From NCBI GenBank assembly GCA_039969155.1, contig JBDVOJ010000106.1, forward strand, positions 7,659-71,658: a stretch of DNA of 64,000 nt, given 5' to 3'. A program made the translations under genes and the position numbers. Numbering within the stretch: the first letter of the stretch is position 1; the number at the start of each line of letters is the position of its first letter. This stretch comes from GCA-002733465 sp039969155 (GTDB lineage Bacteria > Pseudomonadota > Gammaproteobacteria > Enterobacterales > Kangiellaceae). Below the pieces are notes generated by a model. That model was not told the DNA's origin. It worked only from the letters and a program-made list of their open reading frames with translations, and made no database searches. This document shows positions 19,775 to 27,167 of this stretch, in pieces.

Positions 19775-20614
19775 TTAATTAGTTTTGGTTTCTGCTTTTT
19801 TGGGTTTCTCGCTACTAGGATTAATATCCAACAACTCTACTTCAAATTGAAGAACCGAAAATCCGGGAATTGCTCCTGGACGTCCCTGCCAACCGTAGGC
19901 TTTCTCCCAAGGAATAACAAAGTGATATTTACTACCAACAGACATTAATTGTAGCCCTTCGGTCCAACCCGCAATAACTTGGTTTAGAGCGAATTCGGCT
20001 GGCTGATCACGCTCAACTGAACTGTCAAACACTTTACCGTCAATAAAAGTGCCGTGATAATGTACTCTTACTCTATCAGTAGCCGCAGGTTTTGCCGCAC
20101 CAATTTTACCTTCTTTTACGACTCTGTATTGAATACCCGACTCTGTAATCTTGACGCCTTCTTTCTTAGCATTTTCTGCAAGAAACGCATCTCCAGCTTC
20201 AATTTCTGGCTTAGCTTTTTCTTTTGCTTCAGCCATAGCTTGAGCTTCCGCTTCTTGCTGTGCGACTAAATGTGCAGCCTGAATTTTTTGTTGAAACTGA
20301 GCAAACTGCTGCTCAATTTCTTTTTGATCAAGTTTAGATTGATTTTGAAGTGCATCTTCGAAACCGGCAGCAACAGATTCTTTATTGATACCTTGCATTT
20401 TATACTTCTCTAAATCATTTCTGATGAAGGTAGCCATTTTTGCGCCCAGCGCATAACCAATCTTATCTTCGTCTTTAACGCTTTCTTTAGCGCTTTGTTC
20501 GCTTTTTGCTGCATCTGTTGAATCTTTATCTTCTTGTTTAGCTTGCTGGCAAGACGCCAACAATAAAACCGCAGAAATCGCTAGAAGTTGTTTTTTTAAA
20601 TCCCAAATACCCAC
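19775..20614 (-). CDS. fkpA: FKBP-type peptidyl-prolyl isomerase, FkpA/Mip-like lipoprotein
   Basis: 279 residues. Start is GTG at 20614, supported by GAGG six bases upstream. A lipoprotein signal ends in the lipobox LLASC (Cys about 22). A charged linker and the dimerising helical Mip/FkpA N-terminal domain follow (about 47-150; KIGYALGAKMATFIRNDLE at the start). The C-terminal FKBP domain is at about 155-262 (DRVRVHYHGTFIDGKVFDSS, then QVIAGWTEGLQLM and YGWQGRPGAIPGFSVLQFEVELL). It is a periplasmic or outer-membrane-anchored foldase. Ends at a clear terminator. Confidence 0.93.
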   Translation of the reverse strand: MGIWDLKKQLLAISAVLLLASCQQAKQEDKDSTDAAKSEQSAKESVKDEDKIGYALGAKMATFIRNDLEKYKMQGINKESVAAGFEDALQNQSKLDQKEIEQQFAQFQQKIQAAHLVAQQEAEAQAMAEAKEKAKPEIEAGDAFLAENAKKEGVKITESGIQYRVVKEGKIGAAKPAATDRVRVHYHGTFIDGKVFDSSVERDQPAEFALNQVIAGWTEGLQLMSVGSKYHFVIPWEKAYGWQGRPGAIPGFSVLQFEVELLDINPSSEKPKKAETKTN

Positions 20615-20770
20615 AATATGCCTCGTATATGTTAATTATCCATAAAATTGATAACTTAACCCAAATCTCGGAGATAAATTACCTAAAACAGCCAAGCAGT
20701 CTATACTTTAACTAGTCAAAAAAACAGAGCAAAGCGCTCTAAAACTTATAAATTGCGACCCTTGACCTCA

Positions 20771-21769
20771 ATGACGACTAAAATACTCTTTCAAATCGCC
20801 TTTTTGGCAACGATACTCGCTTTTTTCAGTGGCTGTGACCAATATGAAGGCTCGATAGCCGAAGCTAAACACACCGCCGTTGGGACTCTAGATGCGGTTA
20901 TATCTAGGGACGCTTCCCATGCCATTGTTTCGTCAGTTAATCATGGAACGGGTTATTGGGACTTGCAAAGTAACGAGTTGCTTTACAATTGGACTCACGG
21001 AGATGACCCTACCAGAGAAATCATCGCAACTAACCTCTCTCCTGATGGCAGTCGCGCAATTACCGCAGATAATCGCAATTTCAGTATTTGGAATACTAAC
21101 AGTGGTAAATCATATGGTTTCTGGAAAGCACCGGCTAAAATTCGAGCGGTCGCTTTATCCAACAAGGGTCGATACGTATTACTGGGCTTAGAAGATGGTC
21201 GCGCAATTCACATCGACATGAACACAGGAAGAAGGCTTGAGTTCACCGGGCACAGAGAAGAAGCAGTCGCTGATGTTGACTTGTCTGCTAATGGTCTCTG
21301 GGCATTAACTGGTGGCGCCGATTATCGAGCTATCTTATGGAATACCAAAACTGGCAAACCTAAGCGTCTATTTGAACATCAGACTAGAGTCACGCTGCTA
21401 CGTTTAAGTAATTCAGGAGAGCGAGCATTTACCGCAGGCACTAAAGGCAACGCGTTTGTATGGGATTTATCCACTGGTCAACAAATTAGTCGTCTGGATC
21501 TAGCCAAAAGGGAATACGTGATCACTGCAGCTAGATTCTCGAACGATGAAACTCGCCTCGTTACTGGTGCACCTGCTAGAGATATTAGTCTATGGGATTC
21601 CAATACAGGAAAGCGCATTAAGCAGTGGCAGGCTAGGACCAGAGAACAATGGAAGCCTAGCGGGGCTATCATCTATTCTGTCGCATTTTCTGACAATGAT
21701 CAGTACGTATATTCAGAAAGTTCAGCAGGTTTTGGGGAAAAATGGTCGGTTAGACCCAACCAGAAATAG
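20771..21769 (+). CDS. WD40-repeat lipoprotein
   Basis: About 332 residues from ATG 20771; a TTG at 20753 would add six residues in front of the signal peptide without a ribosome site. The signal ends in the lipobox FFSGC. The remainder is a seven-ish-bladed WD40 propeller: repeated units such as ALWNTKTGK-like RAILWNTKTGKP, NAFVWDLSTGQQ and DISLWDSNTGKR, spaced about 42 residues apart. Probably an envelope scaffold or binding protein; no partner can be named. Divergent from fkpA. Confidence 0.85.
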   Translation: MTTKILFQIAFLATILAFFSGCDQYEGSIAEAKHTAVGTLDAVISRDASHAIVSSVNHGTGYWDLQSNELLYNWTHGDDPTREIIATNLSPDGSRAITADNRNFSIWNTNSGKSYGFWKAPAKIRAVALSNKGRYVLLGLEDGRAIHIDMNTGRRLEFTGHREEAVADVDLSANGLWALTGGADYRAILWNTKTGKPKRLFEHQTRVTLLRLSNSGERAFTAGTKGNAFVWDLSTGQQISRLDLAKREYVITAARFSNDETRLVTGAPARDISLWDSNTGKRIKQWQARTREQWKPSGAIIYSVAFSDNDQYVYSESSAGFGEKWSVRPNQK

Positions 21770-21870
21770 AACCGGATAATAAGAAGGCACGTTTATTTGC
21801 GAAACTTCGCATAAATGTGATAATTCTGCGATAACTTAAGGTGGTTGTTTTTGAGACAATATGGCTATGT

Positions 21871-21876
21871 TATAAT
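21871..21876 (+). promoter_or_regulatory. Candidate -10 box of the ECF sigma gene
   Basis: A perfect TATAAT lies 44 bases before the sigma gene's ATG. No -35 box at 16-18 bp spacing is convincing: TTGAGA at 21851 gives only a 14-bp spacer. The call is therefore weak. Confidence 0.35.
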
Positions 21877-21919
21877 TTTTTTCGAGTAAATACTAAAGCT
21901 CGATTAACTGGAGTAAAGA

Positions 21920-22534
21920 ATGGCTGAACTCTCAACGATGTCTGAAGAACAAATACTAAAGGAATTACTGAAAGGTAATGAAGCCCTGTTTCAACAAGTC
22001 TTTAGTCAATACTATAGTTCAATGCAATCGGTTGCTTATGCGATAGCAGGACCGGTGATAGCCGATGAGGTAGTGCAGGAAGCCTGGGTTTCTGCACTCA
22101 AAGCACTACCTAAATTTGAAGGTCGTTCTTCACTTAAAAGCTGGCTGATTCGAATTGTTGCTAATGAAGCAAAGACCAGACGACGTAAAGAGAACCGCTC
22201 TGTTTCATTAGAAGCGATGCAAGATAGTTGGTCTACAGACCCAAGGTTTTCAGAAAACTCTGGTTGGAAGAACCCAAGTTCTCAGTGGCACGGCGACACG
22301 CCCGAAGACTTACTTTCAGCCGACGAGCTAAGAGAGTGCATCGAAAAAAATATGCAAAAGCTACCTGAAAACCAATTGGCGGCATTACGGCTTAGAGACT
22401 CCGGCGGACTGTCGATGGATGAATTATGTAACATCCTCGAGGTAAGTTCTTCTAATGTCAGAGTTTTGCTACACCGAGCTAGAGATAAAGTTTTACGTGT
22501 TATTGACCATTTCCAAGTGACAGGAGAGTGCTAA
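21920..22534 (+). CDS. ECF-type RNA polymerase sigma factor
   Basis: 204 residues. Region 2 (about 22-90) carries the typical DEVVQEAWVSALKALPKFEGRSSLKSWLIRIVANEAKTRRRK series of motifs, here in two joined pieces; region 4 (about 140-195) carries LPENQLAALRLRDSGGLSMDELCNILE and NVRVLLHRARDKV. The linker is longer than usual. The gene directly after it overlaps by one base (TAATG) and encodes a small zinc-finger protein like an anti-sigma factor, so the pair probably forms a switch. The signal and regulon are unknown. Confidence 0.92.
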   Translation: MAELSTMSEEQILKELLKGNEALFQQVFSQYYSSMQSVAYAIAGPVIADEVVQEAWVSALKALPKFEGRSSLKSWLIRIVANEAKTRRRKENRSVSLEAMQDSWSTDPRFSENSGWKNPSSQWHGDTPEDLLSADELRECIEKNMQKLPENQLAALRLRDSGGLSMDELCNILEVSSSNVRVLLHRARDKVLRVIDHFQVTGEC

Positions 22535-22794
22535 TGTTGCCTAACTGCAAACAAATAGCCGAGCAGGCCTCCGAAAAGATCGACGAACCACTCACCGGCA
22601 TGGCGTGGTTTAAACACAAAGTCCATGTACTAATGTGTAAGCATTGCGCGCGATACGTTAACCAAATGGAGTTATCCAGTAGAACCATCACAACCATGGA
22701 TAGCCAAGTAACGCCAAATCAAGAAGTTAAGAAGAATGTTGAAGAAAAGTACCGAGATCTGCATTGTAGTGACTCTTCGCACGGTACCAAATAA
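22534..22794 (+). CDS. Small zinc-finger anti-sigma-like protein
   Basis: 86 residues from ATG 22534, which overlaps the sigma stop as TAATG and has AGGAGAG about six bases upstream; GTG 22528 is an alternative. The N-terminus follows the ZAS pattern of anti-sigma factors: Cys near the start (LPNCKQIAEQASEKIDEPL), then HVLMCKHC, i.e. HxxxCxxC. There is no transmembrane helix, so if it inhibits the sigma factor it does so as a soluble, possibly redox-responsive zinc protein. The tail (about 55-86) is polar and has no recognisable domain. Confidence 0.75.
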   Translation: MLPNCKQIAEQASEKIDEPLTGMAWFKHKVHVLMCKHCARYVNQMELSSRTITTMDSQVTPNQEVKKNVEEKYRDLHCSDSSHGTK

Positions 22795-22877
22795 CCTCAC
22801 TGAACAACACTGCACAAGCCTAACGAAATCACCAAGTGAAAGATTGATCCTCAATCAGACTTTGAGTTTAACTTAGG

Positions 22878-23210
22878 TTATTGCTTTGCCTCAAATTGAA
22901 GCTCTTGTGGAATGGTATAATCACCACGTGCTTTAACTAGCTTCTCCTCTTCAAAGAATAGCTCAAGCTTCTTAGTTCGATTAACGCTGCGATTTTCATT
23001 TGTGAAGGTATACAGATAAATCCAATGGTTATCAGAAAAACTGTCGTCAGCCACCGGACTTCCCAGCACAAAAATAACTTGATTCTTGCTTAATCCGACT
23101 CTTAGACGGTCAACTTCTTTTTGGTCAAGAATGTTTCCCTGTTGAATATCCAAGGTATAAACACATGAAGTGGTGAACAATACTATTAATAAACAAAACA
23201 GCCTAACCAT
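22878..23210 (-). CDS. bamE: BamE outer-membrane assembly lipoprotein
   Basis: 110 residues from ATG 23210 (AGGTAT six bases upstream); an in-frame ATG at 23231 would lengthen the signal. The lipobox is FTTSC (Cys about 16). The mature SmpA/OmlA domain shows QGNILDQKEVDRLRVGLSK, QVIFVLGSPV and WIYLYTF, typical BamE blocks. BamE is a small subunit of the BAM machine that inserts outer-membrane proteins. Divergence from fur is the usual gammaproteobacterial arrangement. Confidence 0.93.
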   Translation of the reverse strand: MVRLFCLLIVLFTTSCVYTLDIQQGNILDQKEVDRLRVGLSKNQVIFVLGSPVADDSFSDNHWIYLYTFTNENRSVNRTKKLELFFEEEKLVKARGDYTIPQELQFEAKQ

Positions 23211-23359
23211 TGAAATACCTATAATTACCAAAAACTCAGGCTCAAAGCTATTGTTCGCTCGAACCTATTGATGTCACTACCAAGCCATTGCACGATTACA
23301 AAAGCTGTTGAATAGCGCGTATTCTATATGAAATTATGCAAAACGGGGTAAAAAAAGTT

Positions 23360-23365
23360 TATAAT
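23360..23365 (+). promoter_or_regulatory. Candidate fur promoter -10 box
   Basis: TATAAT in an A-rich stretch 68 bases before the fur start. No good -35 hexamer is visible at the proper spacing, and no clear Fur box was recognised by eye. Confidence 0.4.
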
Positions 23366-23432
23366 GCCTCCTTATAGTCAATTTTATTGCAATATAATTC
23401 AAAAGAAAGTGAAATTTAATTAGGAGCTGGCA

Positions 23433-23837
23433 TTGAGCAATCAACAACTCAAAGAGGTGGGCCTGAAAGTCACCCTACCTCGGTTAAAAATTCTCAACAT
23501 ATTAGAAGAAGCAGAAGAGAAGCATTTAAGCGCTGAAGATGTCTATAAGCTATTGCTCGCTGCGGGAGAGGATGTCGGATTGGCTACGGTGTATCGAGTG
23601 TTAACACAATTTGAATCTGCAGGTTTAGTCTGTCGTCATAATTTTGAAGAAGGCCATGCTGTATTTGAACTTAGTAGTGAACATCACCACGACCACATGG
23701 TGTGTGTAGACACCAATGAAGTCATTGAGTTTGTAAATAAAGAAATTGAAGACTTACAACACAAAATTGCAGAAGAACACGGATATGAACTAATTGATCA
23801 TAACTTAGTGTTATATGTAAAAAAGAAAAAAAGTTGA
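23433..23837 (+). CDS. fur: Ferric uptake regulator Fur
   Basis: 134 residues, starting at TTG 23433 with TAGGAG at 23421-23426; the resulting N-terminus (GLKVTLPRLKIL following a short lead) fits Fur. DNA-binding winged helix at about 1-82 (AEDVYKLLL, GLATVYRVLTQFESAGLV), metal-binding dimer domain after it with EHHHDHMVCVDTNEVIEF. The structural CxxC of E. coli Fur is reduced to CVDT and the C-terminal Cys pair is absent, as in the Pseudomonas type. It represses iron-uptake genes when Fe(II) is bound. The promoter of the downstream pheA leader may overlap its stop codon. Confidence 0.97.
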   Translation: MSNQQLKEVGLKVTLPRLKILNILEEAEEKHLSAEDVYKLLLAAGEDVGLATVYRVLTQFESAGLVCRHNFEEGHAVFELSSEHHHDHMVCVDTNEVIEFVNKEIEDLQHKIAEEHGYELIDHNLVLYVKKKKS

Positions 23838-23863
23838 CCAAAGCGGAAAAAAGCAGTTAAAGT
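23834..23863 (+). promoter_or_regulatory. Possible promoter of the phe leader
   Basis: TTGACC at 23834-23839, overlapping the fur stop, and TAAAGT at 23858-23863 with an 18-bp spacer. Start would fall around 23870, only a couple of bases before the leader ATG, which would make the leader mRNA nearly leaderless. Transcription from fur is an alternative. Confidence 0.35.
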
Positions 23864-23871
23864 ACTTAGCA

Positions 23872-23937
23872 ATGAAAAACACTCAAGCACTAGAAAGATT
23901 TTTTGCGATATTTACTGACTCCATTTTGGAGGGGTAA
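23872..23937 (+). CDS. pheL: Phenylalanine leader peptide (PheL-like)
   Basis: A 21-codon reading frame between fur and pheA. Its peptide begins MKNTQALERFFAIF, so Phe codons occupy positions 10, 11 and 14, near the point where stalling would control the RNA folds downstream. It is too short for usual gene finders. The sequence is unrelated to E. coli PheL beyond the Phe cluster, but the position before pheA and the terminator that follows make the assignment strong. The ATG lacks a recognisable ribosome site. Confidence 0.75.
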   Translation: MKNTQALERFFAIFTDSILEG

Positions 23938-23990
23938 TTGCTAGTGGCTTTTCGGTAATTAAAAACCTCCCAAATTGGGAGGTTTTTTTT
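23919..23990 (+). promoter_or_regulatory. pheA transcription attenuator (alternative hairpins)
   Basis: Segment 1-2 hairpin: CTCCA 23919-23923 pairs with TGGAG 23927-23931. Segment 2-3 antiterminator: GGAGG 23928-23932 pairs with CCTCC 23966-23970, reinforced by TAATT 23935-23939 with AATTA 23957-23961. Segment 3-4 terminator: 23961-23972 pairs with the arm beginning at 23976, then a T-run. A ribosome stalled on the Phe codons at 23899-23904 or 23911-23913 would mask segment 1 and favour the antiterminator. The competing pairings are mutually exclusive, as in classical amino-acid attenuators. Confidence 0.75.
23961..23990 (+). terminator. Attenuator terminator before pheA
   Basis: Stem AAAAACCTCCCA / TGGGAGGTTTTT with a three-base loop AAT, followed by further T. 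It lies 20 bases before the pheA start, so it must be read through for pheA expression; it may also end fur transcription. Confidence 0.85.
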
Positions 23991-24010
23991 TGCTTTAATT
24001 GAAGGTGACC

Positions 24011-26071
24011 ATGAATTCCAAAAACAATTCAACAGCCAAATATAAACAGCAACTGCTAGGAATAAGAGATGCAATCAGTGAGATAGATAACTCGCTAATA
24101 TCTCTTCTCGCAAAGCGACGCAAGTTAAGCATCGATGTCGCTGATATCAAACAGGCAATAGATAAGCCTCTTAGAGATCAAATAAGAGAGAAGGAATTAC
24201 TAGGATCGTTAGTTGAAAAAGCGAGTTTGCTGAATATTGAGTCACGTTACATCACTAGAATTTTTACCGCCATTATTGAAGATTCTGTTCGTTATCAACA
24301 AGAATATGTGCAAGCAAAGATTACCCCGTCAACTAAAAATAACCTATCGAAGTCTGTAGCCGTACTTGGGGGCGTTGGAGCTTACTCGCATTTAGCTGCA
24401 AAACAATTTTTCGCGAAAAGTGATAACCAGTATGATGCTTGCGATTCGTTCGATGAAATTATTCAAAAAGTAGAAAGAGGCGTCACTGAGTATGGAGTGA
24501 TACCTATCGAAAACACTACTTCGGGTGGGATCACTGAAGTCTACGATTTGTTGCTAAATTCTAAACTGCAAATAGTTGGTGAAGAAAAACTTCCTATCAA
24601 TCACTGTCTAGTCACTAAGAAACAATTAGAACTGACTCAGATTAGAACCATTGTCGCTCATCCGCAAGCCGCCAGACAATGTAGTCAAGATCTAGAAAAA
24701 ATTACCAAAGCAAGAATCTCGCTATGTGAAAGTACAGCCCATGCATTAGCAACGGTTGCCGCAGAAGAAAATTCAGATAGCGCTGCTATTGCTAGCGAGC
24801 AAGCAGCCGAATTATTTGATCTGCAAGTATTGAAAAAAAATATTACGAATCAGGAGCGCAACTATACTCGTTTTATGGTGCTCGCAAAAAACGCTATTCC
24901 GGTTGCATTAACCGTACCGAGCAAAACAACTATTGCCCTTTCAACAGGTCAGCAACCGGGTTCCCTGGCAAAGGTGTTAGCACTTTTTGAAAATGCCAAC
25001 ATTCCACTAAGTAAGCTAGAATCAAGACCAATCCCTGAGAAACCTTGGGAGCAATTATTTTATATTGATCTACAAGGAAATATTGACGAACCACATGTTG
25101 CTGAAACCTTAGCTTCACTATCTAGTCTATGTAAATTTCTCAAAATATTTGGTAGCTATCCCAGTGAGAACATTATTGCAACTAAAGTATCTGCAGATAG
25201 TGTTGCACACGCTAGTCTAAAAAGAGCTGAGTTAAATACTACTTCTGCAACACCGACATCTCCCCCAAAACTAGTCGACGACGCCGAGCTATCTAAATCC
25301 ATAATGAGAATATCTCCGAGCAAGACTTTGCAAGAATCGATAGTGGATTTAAACGGAACTCTTATAGGAAAAAATAGTTTTGTGCTAAGTGCCATTATTC
25401 ACAACCTGAGTTCGGAACATGACTTGGAGGAGTTGTTTAACAGTATCGCTGAGTGCGGACTTAGTAGTTGCTGGATAACTAACTTGCGAAACTTGCAGAC
25501 AGACAAAAGTAGAAATAGCTTAGATGAACACTCAATATCAAGAGTGGTATCGTTAGCTAAACAAAATCAACTATCACTTGTATTGGATATCGCCAGCGCA
25601 GAACAATTGGTATTAGTTTTAGCCAATAATGGAATCCCACGAATTGCAGTTAGTAAACTCGAACAGCTAGATTTGTTAGATTCAGTTGGTAACCAAACAT
25701 CGCCTGTAATCATCCAACAACCGCAAAGTGACAACTACGAAAAACTATTAAATGCTGCCGAATATATTCTTAGGAAAGGAAATCAACAGGTCGTGTTGGA
25801 ATTGGCATTAGACTACTCAAAATATACACCAAGTAATTTAGCAAGTATCGCTAAACTGAAAAATCTGACACACTTACCTCTCATCATTCATTTGGTTGGT
25901 GACAAAATAGACTTGCAAGTGCTACCAATTTTGGTTTCAGGAATTAGAGATTTGGGGGTGAATGGCGTTCTACTGGATTTAACGGATAAAAATCAAAATC
26001 AAAATCACGAGTCGGACAAACAACTAATGATAACCGCAAAAGAACTTGCGACTATCATGACAAAAATATAA
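24011..26071 (+). CDS. pheA: PheA: chorismate mutase-prephenate dehydratase-ACT with degenerate DAHP-synthase-like C-terminus
   Basis: Makes prephenate and phenylpyruvate for phenylalanine. Start ATG 24011 has AAGGTGA just upstream; TTG 23999 is less likely. Of 686 residues, the first about 385 are a normal P-protein: AroQ mutase (about 8-95), dehydratase (about 116-295, with IPIENTTSGGITEV and NYTRFMVLA) and ACT (about 305-385, with PGSLAKVL and ESRP). Residues about 430-686 are extra and align over their length with type I-beta DAHP synthase: IVDLNGTLIG, AAEYILRKGN, THLPLIIHL, LGVNGVLLDL and SDKQLM keep their places. Yet the GPC, KPRTSP, QIGARN, ERG(I)RT and catalytic His/Glu motifs are replaced, so this domain should be inactive. 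A regulatory or structural role is inferred. Confidence 0.9.
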   Translation: MNSKNNSTAKYKQQLLGIRDAISEIDNSLISLLAKRRKLSIDVADIKQAIDKPLRDQIREKELLGSLVEKASLLNIESRYITRIFTAIIEDSVRYQQEYVQAKITPSTKNNLSKSVAVLGGVGAYSHLAAKQFFAKSDNQYDACDSFDEIIQKVERGVTEYGVIPIENTTSGGITEVYDLLLNSKLQIVGEEKLPINHCLVTKKQLELTQIRTIVAHPQAARQCSQDLEKITKARISLCESTAHALATVAAEENSDSAAIASEQAAELFDLQVLKKNITNQERNYTRFMVLAKNAIPVALTVPSKTTIALSTGQQPGSLAKVLALFENANIPLSKLESRPIPEKPWEQLFYIDLQGNIDEPHVAETLASLSSLCKFLKIFGSYPSENIIATKVSADSVAHASLKRAELNTTSATPTSPPKLVDDAELSKSIMRISPSKTLQESIVDLNGTLIGKNSFVLSAIIHNLSSEHDLEELFNSIAECGLSSCWITNLRNLQTDKSRNSLDEHSISRVVSLAKQNQLSLVLDIASAEQLVLVLANNGIPRIAVSKLEQLDLLDSVGNQTSPVIIQQPQSDNYEKLLNAAEYILRKGNQQVVLELALDYSKYTPSNLASIAKLKNLTHLPLIIHLVGDKIDLQVLPILVSGIRDLGVNGVLLDLTDKNQNQNHESDKQLMITAKELATIMTKI

Positions 26072-26103
26072 TTTAGCTGAGTATGATTTTGTTGGGGTCG
26101 GTT

Positions 26104-26400
26104 CTAACCTAGAATATTGCTATTTTCGAGCACTACGACTCGTTCGTCGCTGGATAACAATGGCCGCATTTCTTTCATAATTTCTAGCCTTTCTTTTGCG
26201 TCAGACCACTTATTCCATGATTCGATGTCTTCCCAACTCGATATGATTACAGCAAGGTTAGGATTGTCTTTTTCTTGCAGCAACTCTCCCGCGATAAATC
26301 CTTTGATAGTGTTAGCCCGCTTTCTCGCTCTGCGACTTAACTCAAGGTAATCATCAATACTGCCTTCACTAATTTGTCTTTCAATAATTACTCTGATCAT
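26104..26400 (-). CDS. ABM (antibiotic biosynthesis monooxygenase) domain protein
   Basis: 98 residues, the usual size of a single ABM ferredoxin-like barrel subunit. It starts MIRVIIERQISEGSIDDYLELSRRAR and has SSWEDIESWNKW, the typical W-rich strand and helix. Such proteins dimerise; members act as small monooxygenases, heme-degrading enzymes or unknowns. No catalytic set identifies which. It is convergent with pheA and separated from rsd by about 115 bases. Function unknown. Confidence 0.8.
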   Translation of the reverse strand: MIRVIIERQISEGSIDDYLELSRRARKRANTIKGFIAGELLQEKDNPNLAVIISSWEDIESWNKWSDAKERLEIMKEMRPLLSSDERVVVLENSNILG

Positions 26401-26516
26401 GATGGGGTAACCTTATACTTTTTCAACGATGTTTCTTGCAGATAGTTATTGGAACGAGTTTTAGGGAATCATTATAAAACAACTCGCCCTTTACTGAAAA
26501 TGATTTGCTAATGGAT

Positions 26517-26975
26517 TTAGTGATTAGTTCGCAAAGTTTCAATGAGGTTATCTTCTAGATCTACACGTTTCGCTATCGCCTCTCCTAAAATAGAAAGGTC
26601 TTGGTCAAAGCGAGTCATCATTTCAGAATCATTGGCCATCATTTTAGAGTACTTTTCATTGAAATCGACCACAATGTCAGTGGTTTTGGAAATGTCTGGA
26701 TAAAGTCGATTTAGCAATTGCAGACTGGTCGGCCCGTTTATTTCACAATCATTAGCTATTTGCTGGTATACCTCAAAATGTCCCGCGGAAACATAATCGA
26801 TAAGTACGTCGCAGAATCCATTTATTTGCTCGTTCTCAGGCAGTTTGGTTTGATTTCTAAATCCAGATAAACGGCAGTACATTACAATAACCTGACTCCG
26901 CTCAGCTAACCAGTTGCTAACAGCTTCGCTTTTGTTATCTATGTCATCTATTTTATTTGTTTGTGTATCTAACAT
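26517..26975 (-). CDS. rsd: Rsd/AlgQ anti-sigma70 regulator
   Basis: 152 residues of the Rsd/AlgQ four-helix family. Diagnostic stretches are VSNWLAERSQVIVMYCRLSGF and FCDVLIDYVSAGHFEVYQQI (each read in shorter pieces), followed by LLNRLYPDISKTTDIVVDFNEKY. Rsd binds region 4 of the housekeeping sigma factor and helps alternative sigma factors compete for core polymerase. Monocistronic by position; the start at 26975 is not supported by a strong ribosome site. Confidence 0.93.
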   Translation of the reverse strand: MLDTQTNKIDDIDNKSEAVSNWLAERSQVIVMYCRLSGFRNQTKLPENEQINGFCDVLIDYVSAGHFEVYQQIANDCEINGPTSLQLLNRLYPDISKTTDIVVDFNEKYSKMMANDSEMMTRFDQDLSILGEAIAKRVDLEDNLIETLRTNH

Positions 26976-27167
26976 AGTTCGACCGCCTCACTACAATTGG
27001 TTTCTATAGTTATTTAGTTACATTTTTACCACATTCTAGTGATATAAAAAACACTAATTTGGTTTATTTGAATGGAATTATTTTACAATTCGCAAAATAA
27101 ACACTAAAGTTTTCGTCAACAGCCTATTTCTTGACCAAAAGCCGCACATTCTTAATTCGGACGATGC

